Assembly (NCBI GenBank): GCA_037367405.1
Contig: JAZKJV010008882.1
Span: forward strand, 1,054,001 to 1,118,000
From: Ottelia alismoides
Lineage: Eukaryota > Streptophyta > Magnoliopsida > Alismatales > Hydrocharitaceae
Reading direction: 5' to 3'
Length of the DNA stretch: 64,000 nucleotides
Part shown: positions 22,179 to 33,575 of the stretch, one piece after another
Numbering within the stretch: position 1 is the stretch's first letter
Layout of the letters: each line of letters starts with the position of its first letter
Translations under genes and position numbers: made by a program
Notes under the pieces: model-generated
Database searches by the model: none
The model's input: the letters and a program-made list of their open reading frames with translations, nothing else
What the model was told of the DNA's origin: nothing

Positions 22179-22453
22179 TGTTAGGATTAGAGTCATATTG
22201 TGATTAGGAATCCTAATGTGATGAAACTCTTAATCCTAATAATAGTTGAGTTGTATTCTATTTATATTCCTAAAGGGAATATGACTATTGGGTTGTAATT
22301 AGACTATATATAGAAGGGTGGGAGGTATTGCGTCCACACCACCACAAGAATAATGTAATCCCTAGAGAGGGGGAGAGAGAGAAGAAAGAGATGAGAGAGC
22401 AAGGGAACGGAAAGAGTTGTACTCGTTCTAATTTATAGTGATTTTTCTTCTCA
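22179..22453 (+). mobile_element. Probable short solo LTR inserted in the minus-strand LINE
   Basis: A non-coding unit that starts TGTTAGGATTAG and ends CTTCTCA, with an internal TATATATAGAAGGG TATA-like box and a GA-rich leader, like a Copia LTR. The flanks show related words (GGTCAGAAG and GGTCAAAAG) but not a clean 5-bp duplication, so the boundaries are tentative. Confidence 0.45.
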
Positions 22454-22974
22454 GGTGGTCAAAAGATCCTCTAATGTGAGCCTTCTAGGTTTCTGAATTA
22501 ACAACTAAACCTCCTTGTAAGAAAGTAACCGGTTATCCAGCAAATGATGAGGCACTAATAAGGGTTGAAGCCAAGGTTTCTTGTGAACCAATATAAGGAA
22601 AGTTGATCCTCTTAACAGGGAGTTATTAAAATTCTAAGGTTGATAATTCTCCATCAATCATTGGACCTAGCGCATAAGACCTTTTTCCAGGCCACCTTCG
22701 TTTGCAAGTTTATCTGAGTGTTGCCACACCATATGAGTTTTCTACAAATTTTATCAATCTTGTCTGAAATTCCTAATGGTATCTTAAGACAAGACAAGAC
22801 ATCATGTGTATTGAGAGAGGAGATATTGAGAAATTCAAGAGAGTTGCTCTCGCGGGTAGGGGTAGGCATTTGGCTTTACAACCTTGCAATTAGCTATGAA
22901 CTTAGCTATCAAGTGTTCCCAATCTTTAGTCTTTAATTTCTTGGGAGATAAGGTGAATCCCAAATAGTTAATAG

Positions 22975-23643
22975 AATGATTAAAAAACAAGACCGGATCA
23001 GTCTACCGAACTGGTTGGACCAGGAACATGCCCTGATCTGGTCAGTTCGGCCGGTTTATGTAATTAATTTCAAAAAAATAAAATAAAAAATTAGATCCGA
23101 CCGGTATTCGGACCAAGTTGACCCGGATTGACCAAGTTTTGATAGTTTGGTAATTTTTTTAAAAAATAAAGGTTTAAATAATGAAACAATATGGTTCTTA
23201 TCACTTATGCTCTTCTCAACTTCTGTAATATTAGTTATGTCCCTCTCTTTTTTGGAATATAAGTTGTTCCATTACTTTGTTAGAGGAATTTTTTAGAAGC
23301 AACTATAAATAAATGATTACAATAATATACTTAAATATAGTTCTAGAAAATGTAACTAATATTTGTATAGTTTTACTCTAAATAGAGAATCATGTTATTC
23401 TATTGAAAGATTTGACATTTTAAACGATTATTTCATTGATATATAAATGCATACTTACATATTTGTATCTGGTTTTATCGTTCAAATAATTGGTCGACCG
23501 TCAAACCAGTAAACTGAGCCCACTTCGATTTTTTCTGAGTAAGTAGGAATGATGACGTCATGTTGACATCATCACAGGTCCGACCGGTTGGACCAAACCA
23601 AGGACTAACCGATTCAATGTCTGATCCAGTTTTTAAAAACTTG
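22975..23643. mobile_element. 669-bp hAT-like non-autonomous element, relative of 14893-17276
   Basis: Flanked by perfect 8-bp duplications GTTAATAG (22967-22974 and 23644-23651). The right end reads inward CAAGTTTTTAAAAACTGGAT and the left end has AAAAAACAAGACCGGATCAG. It shares the GATGACGTCATGTTGACATC block and the ACCGGTTGGACC words with the larger element. It sits inside the minus-strand LINE, which it split. It also holds part of a GCCCCT/ATCAGTTATG-type repeat at about 23190-23285. Confidence 0.85.
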
Positions 23644-24450
23644 GTTAATAGAGAAGTCTTTGATATGCTAGTTCATAAGTGAATGAATCCCATCAATTTC
23701 CATATTTGTCAAATTCAACCCAAAAAGATCAAGATTTGGATGTACTAACCTCAAGTCCAGAAAGTTCGTCGAAGATTTGAATAGTGGACAAGACCTTCTT
23801 TTGTTCAGATTCCCTGTATTATAAGAAAACCAATAAGTCGACGGTAAATTGGATATTGGTAATCATAGATTCATTCCTTCTATAAAAAACATTGAAATTT
23901 GCCAGATATACTTAGTTTGGCTAACATAGCATCCAATATAGAGAGTGAGTGGATGAACAGTAGAGGGGAGATGGAATCCCCTTGTCATGCTCCTCTTTCA
24001 GGCTTTAGCCAATCTAATGAAGAATCATTGACTTTAAATGAAGCCTTAATGGTTTCAAGTAAAGCTTCAACTCATGAAATGAAACAAGTAGGATGGTTTG
24101 CTACCCTTAGTATTCTTTTCTAAAGTCAGTCTTAAGAATTAAAGATTTCTTCTCATATCTGGACCAATCATTAACAATGGTCGATGATACAATGAAAGCA
24201 TCAGAAGAAGATCGATTTTTTAAGAAAGCACATTGTGAATGTGGTATAATCCATGCAAGAATTGGTGCCCAACAATTTGCAATTAATTTTGAAAAGATTC
24301 AGACTGTAGGTTTATTAAACTGATTGGATATTGATGAATTTGAGTTATTCTATTAGATCAATATGATAGGGAGACATAGGTTTGGAATCCCATTTGGATC
24401 ACATGTCTCTTTCATTCTTGCCTTTTCATTGAATAGAAAAAATAAATGGT

Positions 24451-25659
24451 TAATTTGGAATAGCGGATGTCAGATAAGATTGGAGAAATTATAAATATCC
24501 CCAAGAAGTTCTGAACTTTTTAAGAAGATAGAACAATGATCAAGACAACAATATGATGTGAAAACAAGGTTACAAATATTGTAGAGTAGAGATTGGGTAA
24601 TGTTCAAGTTTGAAGATGCAACCAAGGATAGAAGTCTGGAACAACATGGAGAACATCCCCAAAAGATCAACAAAATTCATAAAGGTGATAGACCAAACAC
24701 CCATTGAAAGCAGAAATCACCCAAAAATGCAACTCTTTAGTTCAGAAGTCGACAATTGATCAAAATAATTGATCAGTGACAAATGCAACGAAAAACACAA
24801 CAAACTCATCGTATAATGCTCATGAAAGATCTTACTCGTGCCTCTTATTGTGATGAATCATAGATTCATCACATTGAGTATTACGTCTTGTTGTCTCCAC
24901 TCGTAGGGGTCGTGTCCTGGCGTGGGTTGAGTTCTACTTGCCAAGGGTATTTCGCCATCGTGGGTGACTTACACTTGTTACTTCTTTACGCAATTTTTCA
25001 ACATTTACCTTGCATCGTTTAGCTGTTTAGCATTGTACCGGGTAACTTTACTCATAACATAGCTATTTTATGTAAATCCAACATGTGTTGTTGATGTTGC
25101 CATGGTAGTGAGTTGGCTTTTCGACTAGACTCAATTATGAAGTTGGTGCATTGTTTATGGGTACGTTTTACTTGTAAAGTTGTACTTGTAATGTTGATAA
25201 CTTGGTAGTTCGCATTTCTAGAAATTCAGTCATGTGATTCTTTTAGTTGAGGACTCTGTTTATAAATAATAATGTATAAATTGTTGGGAACCATGAATAT
25301 AATGTGTTGTTAGAGCATTTTATTTCAATTATTTCATTCCTACTTTACATTTTAAATGTTAATCATGATGTCAAGAATGTGGATATTGCTGAAAATCTCG
25401 ATACTAAAAATAGGGGCATCACTACTTCGCGTCGGAACAACGATACTCTACTAGCCATCATACTTATGTCATGATAATTATAATCGATATTCAGGAATGG
25501 TTTCCTAACAAGAGTTCTAAAATATGAGACGATTAGATCTCTAATAACTGAAGATTGTAATCAATTTGTGCATAATCATGTTAAATTTTGATGATGAAGT
25601 TGCTCGCCAGTTTGTGATGATGATAGATATGCTTTGCAATTTGGAGTAAAGATATATGA
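24451..25659. other. Intergenic, no gene seen
   Basis: AT-rich sequence, probably including the 5' remains of the minus-strand LINE. I find no coding region or repeat boundary that I can support. Confidence 0.35.
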
Positions 25660-26395
25660 CCATTGATCATAGACTGCAAACCATAGGAGCAAAGACTTGA
25701 GAATTTAAAGAATCTGAAGGAAGTAATTGAAGATTCAAGAACTTCGTATCACAGAAACAAGGAAAAAATAACAAACTATTTTCTAAAAAATAATGTCTAT
25801 TCATCGTATGAACAAGAAATTTCAACACAACGATTTGTGCCTTCATTAATTCTAAGGAAATAATCTCCATAATGATTTCTAATATCTATAATGAATAAAA
25901 AGAATAGACCAGGACTACCTCTTGAAGCATGGTTTCCTAATAAAAGAAACATCCCCTATATAGTTCGATCCACAATCTCTCTTTCATGGGAATGTAGATG
26001 AATCACGTTGCTTCCACGAACTTGGACATCATCTTCACGAACATGGCTTCAGAGGTGGAGAAGATGTGTATAGAGAGTCTTCTACTCTCTAAACTTCTCT
26101 CTCAATGATAAAGGTGACTTGGAATTATAAGGAAGACCAACCAAACTATAAAAGAGAGGCATCACCTTCTCTTTTATAGTCTGGGGGATGTCTATGAGGA
26201 ATCTTTTCCTCATAGTAGACATCTTTCATGGTCTCCCTTGGATCATGGATCAAGGGCTATGATTTAGTCCTTATTCAATAAAAAATATGACTAAAATTAT
26301 TTTCTTTTTATCACTAATTAATTAATAAGCAATAAAATTGAGAGTCTAATCCAATTAGGACTCTCATGGAGGGTGCCATGTGTCATCATGATACT
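25660..26395 (-). mobile_element. LTR-like segment, Copia-type (low confidence)
   Basis: On the minus strand a purine tract (AAAGTGGGGGAAG near 26390-26403) is followed by TGATGACACATGGCACC, a TATA-like stretch and a leader rich in AGAG, as at the start of a Copia 3' LTR. No partner LTR is present, and the end is not defined. Confidence 0.3.
26145..26223. repeat. Two adjacent hairpins
   Basis: The first is a perfect 13-bp inverted repeat, ACTATAAAAGAGA / TCTCTTTTATAGT (26145-26180). The second is GATGTCTATGAGGAA paired with TTCCTCATAG-ACATC, with a 3-base bulge (26187-26223). They lie 6 bp apart inside the LTR-like segment, around its TATA-like box. Confidence 0.75.
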
Positions 26396-26639
26396 TCCCC
26401 CACTTTCCAAATATAAATTAGAATTGTCGATCTATTTATTATGATAATACAATCATCATAATTGGTGATTTTACGAGAATAATACTCATAACTTATGAAT
26501 CATTTTCATAAATCCAAATAAAAATTTAAATGTGATTTATATTAATTATTCTAGTGTGAATCACATTCACACATGTGCCTTGAAATAATTATATGAATCA
26601 CATTCTCATAAATTTCAATTATATTGTTGACACGATTTT

Positions 26640-27555
26640 CCGCGATTTAAAAAGATGATTTTACCACGTCGTTGTTGTTCCACAAAAAATCACAATCAAA
26701 CAAATAATATTACAACTACAAGCATGGTCGGATTACAGAAAAATTGTAAGTGGCAAGTAGAGGATCGAATCCACAGGGACCGAGCAAATTTGCAATATTT
26801 GTTCTTCTTTCAAACTTAAATCAACTCTTACTCCATGACGATGAGAGAAAAAATTATGAAATCTTAAAGAGTAAATGCAATCTATGGAAAAAAATATTTC
26901 TTAGAACTCAAAGTAAACAAATGTGGGCATGAGTGCAACTAAATAAGAAGACGAGGGTAGAATTGCAAATTAAGATAGAAAAATTAATGTAACATTTACA
27001 ATGTTTCAAAACAGAATAATGGAAGTTAAACTTGCAATATATTAAGGCAACATAGAGTTGAGAAAGAACCTTACGAAATAAGAATGCTTCCAAGTTCAAC
27101 TTAAACAAAACAAGTAATATAAAAAAAACAAGAGAACTTATAACATGAGAGTTGTTTCCTTCAAGTTCAACTTAAATAAAATGAATAAAGAAAAAAAATG
27201 TAAAAGGTAAGTAAAGATGGGAAAGAAGTCTTCTCTATTGGAGCTTGCAAATCTAAAATGGAGACGATGATGGTGCTGGATGTAAGGAGGCGAGTGCACG
27301 AGTTGGTGGGAACACCAACGGAGCGCACAATGATCCGGCCACGTGGGGAGGTGCTGGACACGTGCTAGGCCACACGAGGAAGGAGCCGGATGCGTGGGAG
27401 GTGGAACCGGAGTGCACGGAGAAGGAGCCGAAGTATGCGGAGAGGCTGATGGTCGCGCAAGGTGGAGGAGAAGGCCGCTAGGTTGCAGGTCGCACGACAC
27501 GTAAGAGCAAGGAGGACGAGGAAGGGGTTGTTGCTGGCTACGCCTTCATCTGCAT

Positions 27556-27624
<69 letters not shown>

Positions 27625-28230
27625 AAAGAGAGAGGGGGGGGGGGGAGTAAGAGAGAATCACGAATGCAAGCTCTCCCCATCTTCATGTGTTGTGCCCCTT
27701 TATAGATGAATGTTTGGAATTAAAGGACACATCTCATGCACAAGAAGACAAAACATTAATTCTATTCATGCATGAGGAGGGGGGAAAGGATATGGACGGC
27801 AACCTCTTCACGAGTGATTGGGAATAAAGAGTGGGCACATGCATGTACATGAGTAGCTCTAGACATGGTATTGAAGAGTGGAAGCTTTTAACTTTCAACC
27901 CTCCCCTTTTCTTTCCAACAAATTTGTAATGCCAAGTCAACATGTTGGAGGCTATATTATTACATTCATTGCACTTTCATTTTCTCTTTTACTGTAGATG
28001 ATTTATTCATGGAACTTTAGTATTTACTATATCTTCACCATATATAATCAATAAATAATATGTGAATGTGTATTTTTGAGAGTATTTTTCCTGGATATCA
28101 CGATTTTCTCCTCTGTAATTATGGAATAAATAACATGTGAGTTATTCAAGATTGCAGATTATATGTCAAATATTGGGCTTGTTCTTCACGTAATTTTATC
28201 AAATTATACCAATATATATTGTAATCATCA
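26640..28230 (-). mobile_element. Probable 3' LTR of the minus-strand retroelement at 28231-31700
   Basis: It begins TGATGATTAC at 28230 (minus strand), directly after a G-rich polypurine tract, as a 3' LTR should. The lower boundary near 26640 is a guess; GTGGATTCGATCCTC at about 26760, a phrase often found near plant LTR ends, lies inside. No second copy is found, so the limits are unproven. It contains the (AG)30 repeat. Confidence 0.4.
27561..27645 (+). repeat. (AG)30 microsatellite followed by a 12-G run
   Basis: Thirty AG dinucleotides at 27561-27620, a short AAAAGAGAGA spacer, then 12 G at 27634-27645. The Ser-Leu open frame on the other strand is an artefact of this repeat. Confidence 0.9.
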
Positions 28231-31200
28231 CACCCCCATACTTAAATCTTGCTAGTCCCGAGCAAGAATAATATAAGTAATAATGAAGGATAGGGTAAAT
28301 AGACAAGATAGGTTGGGTAAGGGTTTGCAGCAGACATACCCACAAAGTCTCGAGTTTTAGAACACAAATACACAAACTTCAGTAGAGTTAACCCATGGAT
28401 TAATGATTTTCTCGAATAGTCGACTTGACTTGAGTTTTGTAGTTTCAACAGCCTCTTAGTTCCAACAAAATCATACATGGTTTCAGAAGGTCGATCAGTT
28501 CAGCTCATCCCTAAGAAACAAGTATTCTCTTTGACTTTGAATGGATATAAACAGTGTTAATGATAGTTTAGCTTTCGTGAGTCAAGAGAACGGGCTAGCA
28601 ACACGATCTATCGAGGTATCAAATGATTCCCTACACATATAACCTCATTCCTCACCTGAATTCATGCATATTCTCTTTTCACCCAAGTATGTCAGCATAG
28701 AAAAAATAGGTCATAATTCTTTGGAGAATGGGACTTAACTTTCGGGGTTTTTTCATAGACCGCTTTGGTCCGTCGCTCTCATTCTTTTCCTTTTGCAGAG
28801 CATAACCCTAGGCCTCTTTGGGCCTCTTTTCAGAATTTAGGTAGCATCATTGGACTGCTACCTGGCTTTTTGGTGGAGTAGGGTTATTCGGTGGTCTTCT
28901 TTCATTGCTTTTGCTTCGCACATCTTTGCATGATTGGTGGTTTTTGGCATTTGTATTGTGATATGCCTTTTGTGGTGTTTTTATCTTGGGTTTGGCATCA
29001 AAGGTAGTATCGGCTTAATATTGACTTTGGAGGCACGATACTAGCTTATTTGCTGACATACTTAGACTAGAGAGATCATGTTGCTCCTGAGTCGTGTTCC
29101 TTCACTGACTATAGATAAGGTTCAGGCATTGGCACAGCCAAGAGGACAACTCCTCACCTAAACTAGATTGTAATTGTATCTCGTAAAATAAACTCAGTCA
29201 AGCTAAGTGAAATGTGCAGTTGTTTAATATCCACTGAAGAGTTTAAGAGTGCTACTAGTTGCTCAGGTGATCTAGTTAGATATAGAAGTTCATTCATCAG
29301 TAGAGTTGGAGGAACTGAGAGAATAAAGTCCACATGGACCTAAAGAAAGCTTAAAAACTCATGCCTAGTGAAATTCTGATGAAGTTAAGTGGATTAGGAT
29401 CAGCTCAACCTCAATCTATGATATATACAATGAAGAGCTGATTTCTCAAAAGATAAGATAAAACTAGGAAGGACATATTTTTGGTAGTTTTCTTGCTTTT
29501 TGAATATATATATATATATATATATATTAGGGGAAATTTTGCAAACTTTTTGAAGATTTTTTTATGTTTTGAAAAGTATGTAATTTTGAAAACTATGCAG
29601 ACACCCCCCTATACTTATCAGAAACCATGTCCTCATGGTAAAGACAATGTGAAATAGGATGAACAAAAGAAGAGGTGAGTGAAAAGGTGTTTTTGTGTTT
29701 TATTGAGTTTTTAAAGTGTACCCCATACTTATATAATGCAATGCAGTAAAAATAAACATGTGAAAAGTAAGAAAAAAAGATACCTATGTGTGTGGACCCA
29801 CAAAATGTTGTTGGTTTAAACGTCCCAACTCAATGATTCAGCTTATCATGAGTATCCAGTGTTGTGTGTGAGTGCAGAATCTGTATTCAGAAAACCCAAA
29901 TGAAACTCTTGATATGATACAGATATCCTGGACCAGATGTGAGAGTGCGGTTGATGAATTTGATAAATGTGTGATCTCATTAATACGGTGAAGACATTAA
30001 TTGGTTGATGAATCGGAACGAGAGATGAATCAGTTTGATCTTGGATTGGATGTGATGGGAGGGAAATGGGTGGACTGGTGAAGGGCTCATGGACCATATA
30101 TGATGTATTGAAGTTGAGCTCTACATGATCAAGAATTGATTCCTCCATGAGGTCCTCTGTATATTGTGATAAATCATCATTTTCCCTCAAATAATCATCG
30201 TGGCTATCCTTAGTGGCATCTATTGTGAATTTCATTTCAGTTCTTTTCTTGAGCCACAGAGATGATTCTTTCCAAGAGATATGATTAGGAGATTCAGAGG
30301 CCAGGAGCGGGGGAATATTGGCTAATGGATGATTTTCTTTGATTGTTTTGAGTAGTTCCTTGGTATCATCCCAAAAAAGATCAGAGAATAGAAAATCACT
30401 CTGATCAGACTCGGTACTAGAAGATGTATCCATATAGTCATCGACTGAATTGATTTGATCTTCTTTCCTTGTGATGGGGTTAATGGAATTGGAAATTTCA
30501 TCTTAGAACGAGTCATCGCAAAAAATCTTCAGCATATCATCATGTGTTGGTTGGAAGGGAGTTTTGGTGCATGAAGAAGTCAACTCATTGTCTGATGTGT
30601 CCTCAGATTCCAACTCAAAATCTGTACTTTCCTTAATTGAAAAATCACATCTGGAATCAACATAAAATGGTATATCTCCTTCTGTTTCTTCTTCCCACTC
30701 AACATACATGCTATCCTCAATTTCAACTTTTGTCTTAGACCAATCAATATCATTAATACACCGAGGTTCATAACTTTCAAAATCGCCTGAGGAAGGATCA
30801 ATGCTATTATCAAAACATGTCTTCATCTTTGGCATACCCAGGGCTGAAGTTAATTTGAGATCAGTATTTAGTGTTTCCCAGGCTTCATCTATTTCAGAAA
30901 TTTTTCAACCAGTGAGAGGACATGGTGGGGCTTCAAGTGCAGAGTCTAGATGAGACATGTCCTTATGAGTGAGTTGTGAGGTGTTCAGACTAACCTCCAG
31001 AGGGTCTTTGGAAAGATGGACATGGGCAAAATCATCAAGAATAGCACAGTTCTCTATCCATCCACAGTCCACAATTTCAGAGTCACCAGAAGTAGGGGTG
31101 ACGTGATCCACAGGAATGTCTTTATCATTGATTTTCAATTCCACTCTCTCATCTTCACAGTCAAAATGTGCCTTGGCAGTGGTCAAGAACGGTCGTTCAA

Positions 31201-31700
31201 GTATGTTGGGTCTCTCACTTAGTGTATTGGCTTGATTGGACTTTTGTTGTGTTGCAACCAATTGATGAATGGCCTGGGTCAAAGCATTAAAATCTACAGC
31301 TGAGGTTGATTGTGTCAGTAAGGGCTCAATCAACTGTTTGGGCTGGGTGTGATTTTGGACCCAATGGACTGTGTCCTCTGCTGCAGAGAAATAACGTGTG
31401 CTGATGGGTGGTGGTCGGATGAGAGGAGCTATGGTATGTCGGATTGTCACATTCTCTTCTCTCAAAAGTTGTAGCTGTTGGAAGATGAGTTCCATGGTGT
31501 TCGGTTTCTCTGCTCCCATGTCTCCTAGGTTAGGTGAATTTTCAGATTTCTCAGTCAAAGGAGACGGATAGGATTTACAGACTAGGTCATAATCTAAAGA
31601 TTGTTGCAATGGATTTTTCAGAAACCTAAGACCTAGCATACACAACACAATACACCAGACAATTTGTTGATTCACCAACTCACACAAAAATTGCCGCAGG
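28231..31700 (-). mobile_element. Internal region of a non-autonomous gypsy-like retroelement (minus strand)
   Basis: On the minus strand the region runs from a gag/protease-like ORF (29846-31687) through about 1.6 kb of non-coding sequence to a polypurine tract, AAGTATGGGGG (28231-28243), next to the LTR start. The hairpin CTTGCT...AGCAAG (28248-28266) precedes the tract. Two more tract-like copies lie at 29602-29618 and 29719-29732. There is no reverse transcriptase, RNase H or integrase. A (TA)n repeat is at 29504-29527. The 5' LTR and primer site are not identified; they should lie above 31700. Confidence 0.55.
29846..31687 (-). pseudogene. 614-codon gag/protease-like ORF with two in-frame stops
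   Basis: One continuous minus-strand frame from 31687 to 29846, interrupted only by TGA at 30907-30905 and TAA at 30505-30503, with no frameshift. An internal ATG at about 31519 (MGAEKPNTMELIFQQLQLLR) may be the real start; a short coiled region follows it. Residues near ERPFLTTAKAHFDCEDERVE match the C-terminal ILGRPFLATA region of gypsy aspartic proteases, but the catalytic DxG part is missing. The long remainder is strongly acidic (for example YVEWEEETEGDIPF and DDLSQYTEDLMEES) and has no known domain. The layout, protease remnant then acidic tail, parallels 39279-40799. Confidence 0.6.
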
Positions 31701-32915
31701 AGCGGTTATCTTTTCAATTTTATTTTAGTGTCTCAATAAATGTTATCAGAGAATTTAAGTCCTCAATGAATAGGTGGGTGTGGAAGATTGTGAGAAATTG
31801 ATGTCCTAATCCGGCTGGGGGATCCAGGGTGTGGTACTTAGATCGAGGATCTGCTCTTCCCACAAGAACCTGTGCCCAACGCGTCAAGGAGTTACGATTT
31901 CTCTCTGCAATCCTATGTGGCACCAGGGATTTTTGTCTCTATCCAAGGGTTCTATGTTCTCGTGATTTTTTTGTTATACATGTGCATCAAAACAAGCATT
32001 CAGAAATTTTGCCCACTTTCTGCTCGGGCCACTGCGGTGGCCTTCCAAGCTTATTTTTTTAGTGTAATAAAGCACTTTTTGGTGATCTTTTTAGGTGATC
32101 AGAGGGAGAAGACTGATGAGCCGAAAATCCCAAAAATCTGGTTAAAGGTAAAATCAATCAAGGGTTGTTGCGATCCGAATCTCGCGGCTCGGACTCAACA
32201 AGAAAAATTAGACCACCAAATAAAAATAATTAGAGAAAATCCGAATAGCGATCTCGCTATTTATTTAACCTGGTATAACGACCAGGGTCGAACTCAAGGA
32301 GAACGGATTGGCCAAGTGGCCTACGAAGTAGTCAGAAAATGAACAAAATATTTTTGGTGGATTTTTTATTTTTAAAATTTTTTAAATTATGAAGAAAATT
32401 TATAAAAGGCAAAAAGAATCACACTCAACTAATTATTCAACACATCAAAGCAACTCAGAAAAATGTAATAAAAATATGTTTGGGTTTTATAATTTTTTAA
32501 GTGTTTTTAGTAATTTTCTCAGATTTTTATATTTTTTTTTTATAAAAATAAAATAAGGAAGAAAACTGAACTCAATGTGTAACCAGATTTGAAAGGTTAT
32601 TTATAAATAGATAAATAACCTAATAAAATCTGGAGACAATTTTTATAAAAACTAGAAATAAAAACTAAGCTACAGGAGAAGAAATTGCAATTTTTAGGTC
32701 TACTAAAAGGGCTAATGGTCCCCATTTTATGGCCATCCCTATTGGGCCGAGAACCCTCATGCATCGCCCTCTGCTCCCCCAAGGAAACAGAACAGCCTTC
32801 ACACTTCCCCCTCACATGCTTCGTCCTCTGCCTCGGCTTTGGATCTGAATAGGCCGGCTATAGATTCGGTGCAGTCACAACCTCCTATGGGCTCTGCTGT
32901 GGAACCAGACCCCAA
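31701..32915. other. Retroelement flank, no gene seen
   Basis: It contains GGTCGAACTCAAGGAG near 32287, a phrase like those near plant LTR ends, so part of this may be the lost 5' LTR of the minus-strand element. 32350-32600 is very AT-rich. From about 32816 the sequence reads as the end of a LINE ORF1 (KKKKKGSSKGKAAS, near 32935-32975). Confidence 0.35.
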
Positions 32916-33575
32916 ATGGGAGTTGAGCTCCCACAAAAAGAAAAAGAAGGGAAGCTCCAAAGGAAAAGCCGCCTCGATAGAAGCCCAATCTCCAAACCAG
33001 ACACCATCTTAGTGCAGGTGGTCGCCTGTAATACAAGGGGCCTGAACATGCCTACTAATTGTAAGAGGCTCTTCTGTGACCTCCTAAACTCAAATACGGG
33101 CATCATTGACCTGGTGGAAACGAAAATAAGACCGGGGAATTGGTCACAATTCAGTAAACTCGTCCCACAAGGATGGACCTACCTACATAATGATACAGAG
33201 TTGAGAAGAATAGTCGTGCTCTAGAAAACTGACTGTTGAAACTGTAAACCCACCGTGGTGTCTAACAAAGTGGTAACACTACAATGCTCTAATAAAGGTG
33301 GGTTGGTTCTTCTTCTCTCCGTTGTCTATGGATCAGATTCTGCAACTGAAAGGAGAGGACTTTGGAATGATCTTGTGGGTACTAGCAACTTTGCTACTAT
33401 GCCTTGGCTCGTCATAGGGGATTTCAACGTGGTGAGGCTGCATAGCGAGAAAAGTGGGGGCCGCCCCCCAAATGCGGAAGCACTGAATGACTTCAATAAC
33501 TGCATAAACTGTGATGGGCTAGAGGATCTGGAGGCTGCTGGAAATCCGTGGACATGGACCAACTCGGTTATCAGG
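32916..33575 (+). pseudogene. LINE ORF2 apurinic endonuclease domain, truncated
   Basis: AP-endonuclease that nicks target DNA for LINE insertion. Motifs in one frame: the Asn in ACNTRGLNMPTN, the Glu in IIDLVETKIRP, VVYGSDSATERR, WLVIGDFNVVR and NPWTWTNS. Two in-frame stops lie at about 33222 and 33234. The ORF ends exactly where the large LTR retrotransposon begins at 33576, so the retrotransposon inserted into this LINE. The remainder of the LINE is not found after 47037. Confidence 0.88.

Larger units (their letters stand above)
21150..24450 (-). pseudogene. LINE ORF2 remnant on the minus strand, interrupted twice
   Basis: A second, older L1-type element. Read on the minus strand: a reverse-transcriptase N-terminal part (about 24330-24140: SKLIANCWAPILAW, PHSQCAFLKNRSSSDAFI) and the block SSLDWLKPERGA-stop-QGDSISPLLF (24123-23899). 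After an inserted element comes the C-terminal part LGISDKIDKICRKLIW (22869-22654). The zinc motif CYLCLEHVESISHVFSYC lies at about 21640-21710. It is interrupted by a 669-bp hAT-like element (22975-23643) and an LTR-like piece (22179-22453). Stops and frameshifts are frequent; the outer limits are approximate. Confidence 0.8.

Noticed and set aside
26755..26785. tRNA-like B-box word (GATCGAATCC), similar at 32287
   Set aside because: No cloverleaf or A box nearby; such phrases are common near plant LTR ends.
27138..27661. Long minus-strand frames with a Ser-Leu repeat
   Set aside because: The repeat is the translation of (AG)30 and the rest has no domain.
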